Counted from the stretch's first letter, positions 29,608 through 38,537 are shown. The stretch is DNA of 64,000 nt from Nannocystis sp. RBIL2 (GCF_026626745.1 NZ_JAPNJW010000001.1:5254001-5318000); one strand, 5' to 3'. Numbers and translations: made by a program. The notes: generated by a model from the letters alone, not told the origin.

Positions 29608-30234
29608 GTGTCGGTCACGATCGAGGGCGAGCGCGTCGATCAACTCCTGCGCATCATCGTGGCGGCGGCGACCGGCGACTACGAGTTGCGGGTCCCGCTG
29701 GTCGAGGAGGACGACGACGAGTTCCTCGAGGTCGAGCTCGGGGTCAACTACTTGTTGGAGGAGCTGGCCCTCGGCAAGGCCAAGAGCGACAGCCAGCGCC
29801 AGCAGCTCGAGGCGCGCGCCGAGGAGCTGGCGCACCAGCAGAGCGAGCTCGTGGAGGCGCTGTCGACCCCGGTGATCGCGGTGTGGCCTGGCGTCCTCGC
29901 GCTGCCGCTGGTCGGCCGCGTCGACGACGAGCGCGCGGCGCGGATCACCGCCGTCTTGCTCGAGCGCGTCGCCGCCGAGCGGGCCACCCACGTCATCCTC
30001 GACCTGACCGGCGTCGGCACGCTCGCCGGCAACACCATGCCGGGGCTGCTCCGCATGGTCCGCGCGATCGGCCTGCTCGGCGCGTCCTGCCTGCTCACCG
30101 GCATCAGCCCCGCGGTCGCCCAGCAGATCGTCGCGCTCGGCGAGGCCGAGGGCGGCGCGCCGGTGCGCGCGCTGGCCCAGCTGAGCGACGCGCTCGCGCA
30201 CGTCCTGGCCCAGAAAGGCGCGCTCCGGGGCTGA
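29608..30234 (+). CDS. HAMP-like/STAS domain protein (RsbR type), copy 1
   Basis: This encodes 208 residues. The N-terminus (1-50) resembles a HAMP-like module (IIVAAATGDYELRVPL, LEVELGVNYLLEELALG). A short coiled coil (about 55-85) and a C-terminal STAS domain (about 88-200; LSTPVIAVWPGVLALPLVGRVDDERA, THVILDLTGVGTL) follow. The layout is that of RsbR-type stressosome components and similar myxobacterial regulators that work by protein-protein contact. Translation probably starts directly at the transcript's 5' end. The gene after it (30237) begins two bases after its stop codon, and the pair is duplicated downstream. Confidence 0.88.
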   Translation: MSVTIEGERVDQLLRIIVAAATGDYELRVPLVEEDDDEFLEVELGVNYLLEELALGKAKSDSQRQQLEARAEELAHQQSELVEALSTPVIAVWPGVLALPLVGRVDDERAARITAVLLERVAAERATHVILDLTGVGTLAGNTMPGLLRMVRAIGLLGASCLLTGISPAVAQQIVALGEAEGGAPVRALAQLSDALAHVLAQKGALRG

Positions 30235-30236
30235 CC

Positions 30237-30587
30237 ATGCCGTTCCGCTACGAGGAGCTCGTGACCCCCAACGGTCGGCCGTACGTGCGGGTCCACGTCT
30301 CGGGCGACATCAGCCTCGGCGACGCCGAGGACTACGTGACCCGGTTCCTCGGGCAGTACCGCGGCCGGCACGTGCTGTCGGTGGTCGCCAGCGGCACCGA
30401 GTACTCGGCCAAGGCGCGCAAGCACCTGCTGTCGATGGAGGAGGCCGGCCCGCACGCGACTGTGACGAGCAGCGCGCTGGTGCGGGCGGCGATCAACCTG
30501 ATGACGCGGTTCACCGACAACAGCAAGTACCGCGTGTTCGGCAACGAGTTCGAGGCGATGGCCTGGCTCGACGACCAGGAGGGGTGA
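30237..30587 (+). CDS. SpoIIAA/STAS-like small protein, copy 1
   Basis: This encodes 116 residues from the ATG at 30237. The sequence MPFRYEELVTPNGRPYVRV, ATVTSSALVRAAINLM and EFEAMAWLDDQEG fits a SpoIIAA-like STAS fold (families such as DUF7793). Members are thought to be signalling partners rather than enzymes. Immediately downstream of the 208-residue STAS protein; the next repeat unit starts one base after its stop codon. A paralogue lies at 31228. Confidence 0.8.
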   Translation: MPFRYEELVTPNGRPYVRVHVSGDISLGDAEDYVTRFLGQYRGRHVLSVVASGTEYSAKARKHLLSMEEAGPHATVTSSALVRAAINLMTRFTDNSKYRVFGNEFEAMAWLDDQEG

Positions 30588-30588
30588 C

Positions 30589-31215
30589 GTGTCGCTGACG
30601 ATCTCGCAGGCGCGGCTCCACGAGCTCCTCAACGTGCTCGTCACCGCCGGCAGCGGCGACTACGACGTGCGCGTCCGGCTCGAGGAGAACGAGGACGCCC
30701 TGCTCGACGTCGAGCTCGGCATCAACTATCTGCTCGACGACCTGATCGACCGCCGCGACCAGAACGAGGCCCAGGAGGAGGAGCTGCTGACGCGCGCGCG
30801 GCAGCTGGCGCGCCAGCAGGACGAGCTCGTGCAGGCGCTGTCGACCCCGGTGATCGTCGCCTGGCCGGGCGTGCTGGCGCTGCCGCTGGTCGGCCGCATC
30901 GACGACGCGCGGGCCGCCACCATCACCAGCGTGCTGCTGGAGCGCGTCGCCGCCGAGCGGGCCACCCACGTCATCGTCGACCTGACCGGCGTCGCCGCGA
31001 TCGCCGGTCCCACCCTGCCGGCGCTGCTCCGCATGGTCCGCGCGATCGGCCTGCTCGGCGCGCAGTGCCTGCTCACCGGCATCCGCGCCGACGTCGCCCC
31101 GCAGATCGTCGCGCTCTGCGACGCCGAGATCCACGTCCGCGCGCTCGCGCAGCTGTCCGACGCTCTGGCCCTCGTGCTCGCCGAGAAGGGCGCGCTGGGC
31201 CAGCCGCACAAGTAG
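30589..31215 (+). CDS. HAMP-like/STAS domain protein (RsbR type), copy 2
   Basis: This encodes 208 residues, same length and layout as the product at 29608: HAMP-like module, coiled coil, STAS domain with LSTPVIVAWPGVLALPLVGR, THVIVDLTGVAAIAGP and MVRAIGLLGAQCLLTGI. The two share long identical blocks in the STAS domain, while the N-terminal module is more divergent. That suggests both keep a common STAS partner but differ in the input. Start GTG at 30589, two bases after the preceding stop codon. Confidence 0.88.
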   Translation: MSLTISQARLHELLNVLVTAGSGDYDVRVRLEENEDALLDVELGINYLLDDLIDRRDQNEAQEEELLTRARQLARQQDELVQALSTPVIVAWPGVLALPLVGRIDDARAATITSVLLERVAAERATHVIVDLTGVAAIAGPTLPALLRMVRAIGLLGAQCLLTGIRADVAPQIVALCDAEIHVRALAQLSDALALVLAEKGALGQPHK

Positions 31216-31227
31216 GAGTCACCGCGC

Positions 31228-31590
31228 ATGCCGTTCCTTTACGAAGAGGCCACGACCCCGCAGGGCAAGCCGCTGCTGCGGATCACCGCGCGTGACGAGG
31301 TCACGCTCGCCGACGCCGAGTCGCTCGGCGCCCGCATCGAGGAGGGCGCGCCGAACCATCGCTGGCGGATCCTCTCGATCGTCGAGAAGGGCACCGAGTA
31401 CTCCGCGGGGGCCCGCAAGTACTTCCCGAGCCTGCAGCCCAAGTACGGCGCGATCGCCGTCGTCGTCACCAGCCCGATCGTCCGCGCCGCGATCAACATG
31501 ATGATGCGGCTGACCGGCCAGGCGCCGAACCTGCACCTGTTCACGACCGAGGCCGAGGGGCTGGCCTGGCTGGACGGCCTCGAGATCTGA
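31228..31590 (+). CDS. SpoIIAA/STAS-like small protein, copy 2
   Basis: This encodes 120 residues, paralogous to the 116-residue product at 30237: MPFLYEEATTPQGKPLLRI, KGTEYSAGARKYFPS, SPIVRAAINMMMRLTG and EAEGLAWLDGLE line up. It completes the second unit of the tandem module. A weak Shine-Dalgarno GGAG lies 11 bases before the ATG. Confidence 0.8.
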   Translation: MPFLYEEATTPQGKPLLRITARDEVTLADAESLGARIEEGAPNHRWRILSIVEKGTEYSAGARKYFPSLQPKYGAIAVVVTSPIVRAAINMMMRLTGQAPNLHLFTTEAEGLAWLDGLEI

Positions 31591-31672
31591 GGCGATCTCG
31601 GCCCTGGCGGGGGTCTGCGGGGCGAACGCGCGGATCTGTCGTGCCGTGGTATAAGGTGCGCCGCCCGGCCCT

Positions 31673-32699
31673 GTGAAGCTCATCATCCAGATCCCCTGCC
31701 TCAACGAGCGGGAGCACTTGCCGGCGACCTTCGCCGACCTCCCGCGCGCGCTGCCGGGGATCGACAGCATCGAGGTGCTCGTCATCGACGACGGCAGCAC
31801 CGACGACACCGCGGCCGTGGCCGAGCAGATCGGCGTGCACCACGTGCTGCGCTTCCCGGGCCACCGCGGGCTCGCGGTCGCGTTCCAGGCCGGCGTCGAC
31901 GCCTGCCTCGCGCTCGGCGCCGACATCATCGTCAACACCGACGCCGACAATCAGTACCCCGGCGCCGACATCGCTCGCCTGTGCGCGCCGATCCTCGCCG
32001 GCCGCGCCGACCTCGTCGTGGGCGATCGCCAGACCGACACCATCCCGCACTTCGGCCCGCTCAAGCGGCTGCTGCAGCGCTGGGGCTCGCGCGTGGTCCG
32101 GCGCGCCTCGGGCACCACAGTGCGCGACTCGACGAGCGGCTTTCGGGCCATGAACCGGCGGGCCGCCGCCGCGCTGTTCGTCCACAACCGCTTCACCTAC
32201 ACCCTCGAGTCGATCATCCAGGCCGGCGCGGGCCGGCCTGACGATCGTCGACGTCGCGATCACGACCAACCCGGAGCTCCGGCGCTCGCGCCTGTTCCGC
32301 TCGATGGGCAGCTACGTCCGCCGCAACGGCGCGGTCATCGTCCGCTCGTACGGCATGTACTGGCCGGTCCAGACCTTCGGCGTGATCGCCCTGCTGCTGC
32401 TCGCGTTCGGCCTCGCCCTCGGCGGCCGCTTCACCTACTACTACCTGTCCCGTTGGCCAGAAGAGAGCGGCCACACCGAGTCGCTGCTGGTCGGCGTCGG
32501 CGCGGTCGTCCTGGCCTTCCTGGTCGCGCTGATGGCGTTCCTCGGCGACCTCAGCGCCGCCAACCGCCGGCTGACCGAGCAAGTGCTGACCCAGGTGCGC
32601 GGCCTGTCGGCGGCGCTCGCGGCCCAACAAAGCGCGCCGGCGATCGCCGGCCACCGCCGCACCGCCGCCGCGTCGTGGCGGCCGGAGGAGCGGGCGTGA
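31673..32699 (+). pseudogene. Dolichol-phosphate-mannose-type GT2 glycosyltransferase, frame-disrupted
   Basis: The first part from the GTG at 31673 is a GT-A family-2 domain: IIQIPCLNEREHLPATF, VIDDGSTDDT, GLAVAFQAGVDACL, NTDADNQYPGADI (metal-binding DxD region) and DSTSGFRAMNRRAA. The frame breaks at about 32222-32235 in a GC-rich run. The rest (TIVDVAITTNPELRRSRLF, two C-terminal membrane helices, ending at 32699) is in the frame one base further. One extra base would explain it. Joined length is about 341 residues. The enzyme should transfer a sugar to polyprenyl phosphate, which could feed the GT-C proteins here. Probably an intact gene with a sequencing error, but this is not provable here. 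Confidence 0.75.
32444..32461. repeat. TGTCC-type palindromic element (in CDS)
   Basis: CCTGTCC-CGTT-GGCCAG, one mismatch; encodes YLSRWPE between the two membrane helices. Confidence 0.45.
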
Positions 32700-33298
32700 A
32701 GGTCGACGTCGGCAACGTCGTCGGCAACGCCGAGGCCAAGTACGATCACCCGAACCCGATCGCCCGCCGCCTGGTCGCCGGCTTCAAGCGGGCCGTCGGC
32801 GACCTGTACGTTCAGACATGTCCCGAGAGCGTGCTCGAGGTCGGCTGCGGCGAGGGCCTGCTGGCCGACAGCCTGATCCGCCTGCGCCGCCCGGCCAGCT
32901 TCGAGGCCTGCGACGTCGACCTGTCGCGCCTGGCGCCCGGCCTCGACCCGGGCCTGTCCTTTCAGACAGCATCGATCTACCAGCTGCCGCACGCCGACAA
33001 CAGCGTCGACCTCGTGCTCGCCTGCGAGGTGCTCGAGCACCTCGAGGACCCCGCCGCCGGCCTGCGCGAGCTGGCTCGCGTCGCCCGCCGCGCAGTGCTG
33101 ATCAGCACCCCGTGGGAACCCGTGTGGCGCGCCCTCAACCTCGCCCGCGGCCGCTACGTGCGCGCGCTCGGCAACACCCCCGGGCACATCCAGCACTTCT
33201 CGCGCCGCGCCCTGCTGCGCCTGGCCGAGACCCGCCTGCGCGTGGTCGAGGTGCGCCGGCCCTTGCCCTGGACGGTGATCCTCGGTGAGCCGCGTTGA
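32696..33298 (+). CDS. Class I SAM-dependent methyltransferase
   Basis: This encodes 200 residues from the GTG at 32696, which overlaps the glycosyltransferase stop (GTGA) and has GGAGGAG upstream. SAM-binding motifs: VLEVGCGEGLLADSL (motif I), ACDVDLSRL, SIYQLPHADNSVDLVLACEVLEHLEDP (motif II/III). Type-11 methyltransferase fold, typical of lipid or sugar methylation in envelope clusters. Coupled to the GT2 gene. An in-frame TGTCC palindrome (32953-32970) encodes GLSFQTAS. Confidence 0.9.
   Translation: MKVDVGNVVGNAEAKYDHPNPIARRLVAGFKRAVGDLYVQTCPESVLEVGCGEGLLADSLIRLRRPASFEACDVDLSRLAPGLDPGLSFQTASIYQLPHADNSVDLVLACEVLEHLEDPAAGLRELARVARRAVLISTPWEPVWRALNLARGRYVRALGNTPGHIQHFSRRALLRLAETRLRVVEVRRPLPWTVILGEPR
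32953..32970. repeat. TGTCC-type palindromic element (in CDS)
   Basis: CCTGTCC-TTTC-AGACAG, one A/G mismatch. Confidence 0.6.
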
Positions 33299-33517
33299 GC
33301 CCGAGCCGCGCCGGACGAATCGAGGCGAGCAGCCCCGGTGCGCGCGCGCGAGTGACATGACCTCGAGGCCAGGTGACGCCACCTGGCCGCCGCATCGGGC
33401 CATGGCTCCCCGGGTGACCGATGGGACCGCGAGGGCAGGCTGCCCGGGCTCGCCGCGCGCGGGTCACGACCTCGCGCTCGAGCTCTCGACCTCACCACCC
33501 GTTGCCGCGAGGTGGTC

Positions 33518-36500
33518 ATGAGCCTCGCGCCCCCCCGCGGCCGGCTGATCCGCCTGGCCGTTCGGACATGGCCCTTCGCGCTGGTCACCGCGCTCGGCCT
33601 GTGGTTGCTGTGGCCGGTGCCGACCGGCGTCATGCCGCTGTCGGCCGACCACACCGTCCACCTCACGCGCGCCTGGCTGTACGGCCAGCAGCTGGCCGGC
33701 GGCCACCTGGTCGGCTGGAGCCCGTTCTGGTTCTTCGGCTTCCCGCTCGGCGAGCTCTATCCGCCCCTCGGCGACCTGCTGGTGATCGCGGTCCGCCTCG
33801 TCACCCTCGGCCTGCTCGACTGGGCCCAGGCCTACGCGCTCGCGTTCACCCTCGTGTTCCTGCTGCAGGGCTGGGCCCTGCTGCGCTGCGGCCGGGCCCT
33901 GGGCCTCGGCCCGCTGGCCGGCGTCGTCGCGGCCGCGCTGGCCCTTCTCGACGCCGGGGCCTACCGCGAGGGCGGGTGGATCTACACCGTCACCTACGGC
34001 GTGTGGCCGCAGGCGCTGGCCACCAGCCTGGCCTACTGGGCCCTGGCCGAGCTGGCCCTGGCCGCACGTGTCCGTGAGGGCATGTCCCCGGGGACACATC
34101 ACCGCCACCTCGCGCTCGCCGCCCTGGCCGCCGCCGCCGCCCTGCTTGCCCACCCGATGAGCCTGCCGATGCTGGCGATGGCCGCGCCGCTGTGGCTGAT
34201 CACCGTGGGCCTGCGCGGCGCCGGTGCCACCGTCCCGACAGCGCCACGATCCCCGAGCGCCTCCGCAGGCGCGTCTCGACCCGTCCCCACGGACATCCCA
34301 CGAGCCTCGGCGCCCGCCGGCTTGCCGGCCGCTGCGGCGGACAGCGCATCTCGGCCCGTCTCCTCGGACCTCCCGTCACCGACCCGATCACCTGTCCTCA
34401 CGGACATCCCATCCGCCGCGTCACCTGTCCTCGAAGACACCTCGCAGGCCACGACCCCGGTCGGCCTGCCGGTCACCGCGGTGGCCGCCGCGTTCGCCTC
34501 CGCCGCGTCCGGCGCGTCTCAACCTGTCCCCGCGGACCTCCCCTCGCCGAGCCGTCCACCTGTCCCCGCGGACATCCCTTCGCTCGCCGCCGTCGACCTG
34601 CCTCCGCCTGTCCTCGAGGACACCCCGCAGGCCACTACCCCGGTCGGCCTGCCGGTCACCGCGGTGGCCGCCGCGTTCGCCTCCGCTGCGGCCGGCGCGT
34701 CTCAACCCGTCCCCGCGGACATCTCATCGCTGGCGCCTACTCCTGCCGCCGACCCCACGGAAACCTCGCTCGGGGCTCTCGCCGACGTTCCTCCGCCCGC
34801 CGCCTCGCCTGTCCCGACGGACACCTCGTCCGCGCTCGCGCAGAGTCCCGCTGCCACGGACAGCCCGTCCTCCGCCCCTCTCACTCGCCGCGAGCGGCTC
34901 GCCGGCGCCGCCCTCGACCTCGCCCTCGCGCTCGGCCTCGCCCTCGCCCTCGCGGCCTGGTGGCTGTGGCCGATGGCCGCCCATCGCGGCTACATGGCGA
35001 GCTACGGCTGGCTGTACGCGCCGCTCGACGCCATGCTGCGCATGCTGCAGGCGGGCCAGTGGACCCAGCTCATGGCGCCCGCGGCGGGCTTCACCGCCCT
35101 GCTCGGGCTCCTCGTCGCCGCGGTCCGCGGCGCGGGCTTCCTCCGCTTCCTCGCCCTGCTCGCGCTGGTCCACTGGCTCCTGGCCAGCACCGACGTGTTC
35201 TGGACCCTCCGCCTCGACCGCCTCAGCGGCGGCTTCTCGCACATCCAGTACCAGCGCTTCCTGACGGCCGCCAAGCCGGGCCTGTTCCTGCTGGCCGGCG
35301 CCGTCGTCGGCGGCCTCGCCCTCCTGGCCGGACGGACATGGTCAAAGAGCCATGTCAAAAAGGCCATGTCGCTCGGGACAGCCGCGGTCGCCGCAGCCAT
35401 GGTCGCCTGGCTCGCGCGCGACGCGACCAACCTGGCCCGCCGTCACGGGGTCGGCGTCGTCCAGATCGAGCGCGTGCCCGGCGACCCGGCCTTCCAGGCC
35501 GCCTACGAGCAGTTCCTGCAGTGGGCCGCCAGCGCCCGCCACGGCCAGCCTGCGGACTGGCGGATCGCGGTCCGCACCGACCGCAACGCCCACTGGTTCA
35601 TGGACAGCCCGGTCTACACCGGCACGCCCGTCTACAAGGTCGGCTTCACCCCCGGCGACAACTTCGTCCACAAGCCCGAGTCGGGGTCCGCCCGTGTCCT
35701 CGACCTCGCCCAGGCCCGCTACCTGCTCGCCCAGGGCGGCAGCGGCGGCTCGCAGGTGGCCAGCTTCGGCCCGCTCCGCGTGTTCGAGCGGCCGAACGCC
35801 GCCGGCATCGCCCGCATCGACGGCCCGGGCGAGCTGCTCGTCGAGGCCGCCGATCTGCAGGCCGGCCGCGTCCGCGTGCGCCTCGCCGGCACCGCGCCCG
35901 ACTCGCGCCTGGTGTTCCACGTCGCCGGCTACCCGCGCTGGGACCTGTCCTTCCGGACAGGTGACGGCGCGCCCGCCGAGCCGGTATCGTGGATCGAAGT
36001 CCCGGTGGTCGGCGACGGTCCGACCGCCACGCCGGAGCAGCGCCTGCGCGGCGAGCTGCGCGGCGGCAAGGCGCTCGGCGACGACGGCAGCGAACCGACC
36101 CTGATCGCCGCGCCCGCGCGCGACGGCGTGTTCGAGCTCCGCTACGCCCGCTGGCGCTGGTTCGACGCCGCCGGCCTGTTGGCCAGCCTCACCGCCCTGA
36201 TCGCCTGCGCCTCGCTGCTCGGCTCGCCGCGCCTGGTCGACCGCCTGCGCCCGCTCGCGCGCCGCCTGGCCCACCCGGCCGTGCTCGCCGTCGTCGCCGC
36301 CGCCGCGCTCGTCGGCGCCGGCCTGCGCTGGCGCACCGCCGCCGAGCGCGAGCGCCCGCTCGCCAGCGCCCGCGTCGCCGACGGCCGCGCCGCCGTCACT
36401 CACGCGCGCAGCGGCCCGCTCAAGACCGACATGCTGATCTTCCCGGCCGTGGTCGCCGACCCACGCCGTCCCTCCGAGGTCGTGTTCTCCGGGGTCGCCC

Positions 36501-36778
36501 CCGGCCCCGCGCTCGACGCCTGGTTCGCGCTCGACGACGACGACGCCAAGCAGCGCCGCCGCGGCTCCTATCGCGTCCAGATCGACGCCCGCTCGCCCGG
36601 CAGCCCCACCTGGACGCCGCTCGCCGACTTCACCGCCGCCCACCGCCCCGACCGCCAGCGCCCCCGCATTCCTGTCCCCGAGGACATGCAGCGCGCCGCC
36701 GACCTCGCCGTCCGCATCACCCCGACCGGGGAAGCCCCTCCCAGGTTCGGCTTCGACGTCGCGCTCGCCGATCCATAA
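33518..36778 (+). CDS. Large polytopic membrane protein (PTPS-related/GT-C-like) with a repeat-built insert
   Basis: This encodes 1086 residues from the ATG at 33518 (a GTG two codons earlier is possible). The N-terminal membrane part carries SADHTVHLTRAW, GWSPFWFFGFPLGELYPPLGD, the pattern of the 6-pyruvoyl-tetrahydropterin-synthase-related membrane domain, a GT-C-like family despite its name. After about six helices there is a Pro/Ser/Ala/Asp-rich insert of about 220 residues (near 237-455), then more helices and a long soluble beta-rich C-terminal domain (about 640-1085) with two further helices. The insert is made of TGTCC palindromes. Downstream of the GT2/methyltransferase pair. Likely an envelope glycan enzyme; substrate unknown. 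Confidence 0.8.
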   Translation: MSLAPPRGRLIRLAVRTWPFALVTALGLWLLWPVPTGVMPLSADHTVHLTRAWLYGQQLAGGHLVGWSPFWFFGFPLGELYPPLGDLLVIAVRLVTLGLLDWAQAYALAFTLVFLLQGWALLRCGRALGLGPLAGVVAAALALLDAGAYREGGWIYTVTYGVWPQALATSLAYWALAELALAARVREGMSPGTHHRHLALAALAAAAALLAHPMSLPMLAMAAPLWLITVGLRGAGATVPTAPRSPSASAGASRPVPTDIPRASAPAGLPAAAADSASRPVSSDLPSPTRSPVLTDIPSAASPVLEDTSQATTPVGLPVTAVAAAFASAASGASQPVPADLPSPSRPPVPADIPSLAAVDLPPPVLEDTPQATTPVGLPVTAVAAAFASAAAGASQPVPADISSLAPTPAADPTETSLGALADVPPPAASPVPTDTSSALAQSPAATDSPSSAPLTRRERLAGAALDLALALGLALALAAWWLWPMAAHRGYMASYGWLYAPLDAMLRMLQAGQWTQLMAPAAGFTALLGLLVAAVRGAGFLRFLALLALVHWLLASTDVFWTLRLDRLSGGFSHIQYQRFLTAAKPGLFLLAGAVVGGLALLAGRTWSKSHVKKAMSLGTAAVAAAMVAWLARDATNLARRHGVGVVQIERVPGDPAFQAAYEQFLQWAASARHGQPADWRIAVRTDRNAHWFMDSPVYTGTPVYKVGFTPGDNFVHKPESGSARVLDLAQARYLLAQGGSGGSQVASFGPLRVFERPNAAGIARIDGPGELLVEAADLQAGRVRVRLAGTAPDSRLVFHVAGYPRWDLSFRTGDGAPAEPVSWIEVPVVGDGPTATPEQRLRGELRGGKALGDDGSEPTLIAAPARDGVFELRYARWRWFDAAGLLASLTALIACASLLGSPRLVDRLRPLARRLAHPAVLAVVAAAALVGAGLRWRTAAERERPLASARVADGRAAVTHARSGPLKTDMLIFPAVVADPRRPSEVVFSGVAPGPALDAWFALDDDDAKQRRRGSYRVQIDARSPGSPTWTPLADFTAAHRPDRQRPRIPVPEDMQRAADLAVRITPTGEAPPRFGFDVALADP
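34068..34098. repeat. Two adjacent TGTCC palindromes (in CDS)
   Basis: TGTCC-GTGA-GGGCA (one mismatch), then TGTCC-CCGG-GGACA (exact), in a loop of the large membrane protein. Confidence 0.65.
34225..34880. repeat. Palindrome array encoding a low-complexity protein insert
   Basis: About ten TGTCC/CGTCC-N4-GGACA units follow each other in one frame, encoding peptides VPTDIP, VLTDIP, VLEDTS, VPADLP, VPADIP, VLEDTP and VPTDTS. Exact copies include 34394-34407, 34560-34573, 34609-34622 and one near 34818. Superimposed is a 183-base (61-codon) tandem duplication: about 115 bases starting at 34424 recur at 34607 with a handful of differences. Confidence 0.85.
35333..35383. repeat. TGTCC-type palindrome cluster (in CDS)
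   Basis: GGACATGG, GCCATGTC, GGCCATGTC-GCTC-GGGACAG in 50 bases, in the loop TWSKSHVKKAMS of the large membrane protein. Confidence 0.5.
35944..35962. repeat. TGTCC-N4-GGACA palindromic element (in CDS)
   Basis: CCTGTCC-TTCC-GGACAGG, exact nine-base arms with flanks; encodes DLSFRTG. Confidence 0.8.
36671..36689. repeat. TGTCC-N4-GGACA palindromic element (in CDS)
   Basis: CCTGTCC-CCGA-GGACATG, exact arms; encodes PVPEDM. Confidence 0.8.
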
Positions 36779-36811
36779 TCATGTCCTTGAAGACATGTAC
36801 GATCGGACAGC
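36779..36811. repeat. Two overlapping TGTCC-type hairpins just after a stop codon
   Basis: ATGTCC-TTGA-AGACAT, then TGTAC-GATC-GGACA. They begin at the first base after the stop of the large membrane protein. Confidence 0.65.
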
Positions 36812-37270
36812 GGCAAGCACGGTAGTGGGTGCGGCTACAATACGCCGATGAAGTAGGTCGGCGCCGCGATCCGAAGCGGTTGCGGAGTCGGGCCGCGGCG
36901 CGAGCAGTCCAGCAGTGATTTTGGAACAGGTGAGCGGCTTTTGCCGATGCCGCGGCGCGCCGCAGCGACCCGTCGCTTCCAGCAATGAGGTAGGCCGAAG
37001 CAACGACGCCGGAACGCGGCTTTCCCAGCCGCGAGCGTGTGTTGTCAGATCCACAACGCGAGCAGCGAGCGACCCTGCCGGTGCCCCGAGACCTACTGAC
37101 GAAGGCCGTGGTTGTCGCGCCTCATTTCGGAACTCGCTCGGACAGGCGCGGGCCGCAGCTCGCGGTCGCCGACCCGCGGGCCGAGAACGAGCAAGCAGGT
37201 AGACTCCCGCGGCAGAGAGGCCTCTGCAGCCGCCGTCCTGCTCGGCCTCGCGCACCCCGCCGACTTCCGC
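36812..37270. other. Intergenic region, no gene seen
   Basis: About 460 bases without a convincing frame. Contains several short GC-skewed repeats but no clear terminator. Confidence 0.4.
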
Positions 37271-37276
37271 TAAGCT
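37271..37276 (+). promoter_or_regulatory. -10 box for a leaderless transcript
   Basis: TAAGCT followed by GCGATC and the ATG at 37283. The same TAnnnT-GCGATC-ATG arrangement precedes the kinase gene at 48982. Confidence 0.55.
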
Positions 37277-37282
37277 GCGATC

Positions 37283-37855
37283 ATGCAGCCCGCCGCCCAC
37301 GGCGCCACGCTCGCCGACCTGCTGGCCGTCGCCGACGAGAAGCCCTACTACGAGCTCCTCGACGGCGAGCTGAGCCAGAAGTCCGCGCCGCTCTTCATTC
37401 ACGGCCGGCTGCAGCCTCGCCTCGCCGGCCGAATCATCGACCACTTCGGCGACGACGCGGCCGATGACGAGCCCGGCGGCTGGTGGATCGGCACCGAGGT
37501 CCACGTCGAACTCGCGCCCGACATCGTCGTCCCCGACGTGGTCGGCTGGCGCATCGATCGCGTCCCCGAGCCGCCCGCAGGCTTTCCGGTCAAAATCCGC
37601 CCGGATTGGATCTGCGAAGTCGTCTCGCCGTCGAGCCCATCGCGCGACACGGTCCGCAAGCTCCGCATTTACCACCGGGCCGGCGTCCCGCACTACTGGA
37701 TCGCCGACCCCGACCAGCAGATCCTCACCGTGTTCCGCTGGCAACCCGAGGGCTACCTCGTGGTGCTCACCGCCGAGCCGCCCGAGCAAGTCCGCCCCGA
37801 GCCGTTCGACGCCGTCGAGTACAGCGTCGGCGCGCTGCTCGGCGTCGGCAAATGA
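37283..37855 (+). CDS. Uma2/DUF820 family endonuclease-like protein
   Basis: This encodes 190 residues, the usual family length. Motifs of the PD-(D/E)XK-like Uma2 fold: YYELLDGELSQK, DIVVPDVVGWR (catalytic aspartate), WICEVVSPSSPSRD (glutamate and surrounding loop), RKLRIYHRAGVPHYWIADP. The family is very expanded in cyanobacteria and myxobacteria; nuclease activity is predicted from fold, biological role unknown. Single gene. Confidence 0.9.
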   Translation: MQPAAHGATLADLLAVADEKPYYELLDGELSQKSAPLFIHGRLQPRLAGRIIDHFGDDAADDEPGGWWIGTEVHVELAPDIVVPDVVGWRIDRVPEPPAGFPVKIRPDWICEVVSPSSPSRDTVRKLRIYHRAGVPHYWIADPDQQILTVFRWQPEGYLVVLTAEPPEQVRPEPFDAVEYSVGALLGVGK

Positions 37856-38537
37856 CTCCAGCCGCTGCGCCCCGCGAGCCGGCAACCGCGGCCCGGCTGC
37901 CAGAATATGTCTCCCTGGACATGTCCCTCGCAAAGTGTTTTATGGGACATGTTTACAAAGACACGTTATTTCCACCCTCGACCGGCCGAACCGTCGATCA
38001 GCGCCTCGACCAGGTACCACGAGCCTTGGGTCGCACTCGTTTGACGCCGTGCGCTGGTCGCCGCATCGCTGAGCCACCGACCCCCGACCGAGCCCAGCTC
38101 GGGACCTGCCGTCCGTCGCTCCGAGTGTCTCCGCGCGAAGCCTCCAAGCGTGAGCCCCTCGGACCGATCCGTGACGACCGCGCAACTCGAAGCGCGGACG
38201 CATGCGCAGCCACCCGCCCCTGCCGATCACCTATCCCAAAGGACAGGTCACCCACATCCGGCTCCCCTCGCTTGCGCCCTCGGTTCGCGCGCGCCGAGGC
38301 CCGCCCGACCTCTCGCTGCGCGAGCCCCCGGGTGCTCGCCTGGTCGCCCCTCCACCCGCCGCGGGGAAGCAGGCGAGCGCGATCTTGCCGGGCTCGGCCG
38401 CGGGCCGGCCGGCCGCGTGTGCGCGAGCGGGCTGGCTTCGCGTGTCGCGGGTGATAGCCTTCTCGGACCGCGATGTCGGCCTTTGCGCCGCGCCGCGCTT
38501 TGCGCGACCATCTCCAAGCGTCCTCGCCGGAGGTTCC
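37856..38537. other. Intergenic region with palindromes
   Basis: No supported gene. Contains the element cluster at 37906-37970 and a half-element AAAGGACAGG near 38238. Ends at the barrel-protein start, which has GGAGG upstream. Confidence 0.45.
37906..37970. repeat. TGTCC-type palindrome cluster (intergenic)
   Basis: ATGTCT-CCCT-GGACATGTCC-CTCG, then after a gap GGGACATGT and CAAAGACA. Three left/right arms chained by ACATGT. Confidence 0.6.

Noticed and set aside
34225..34880. CRISPR array
   Set aside because: Units are short palindromes in one coding frame with irregular spacing and no constant repeat/unique-spacer alternation; no cas genes are present.
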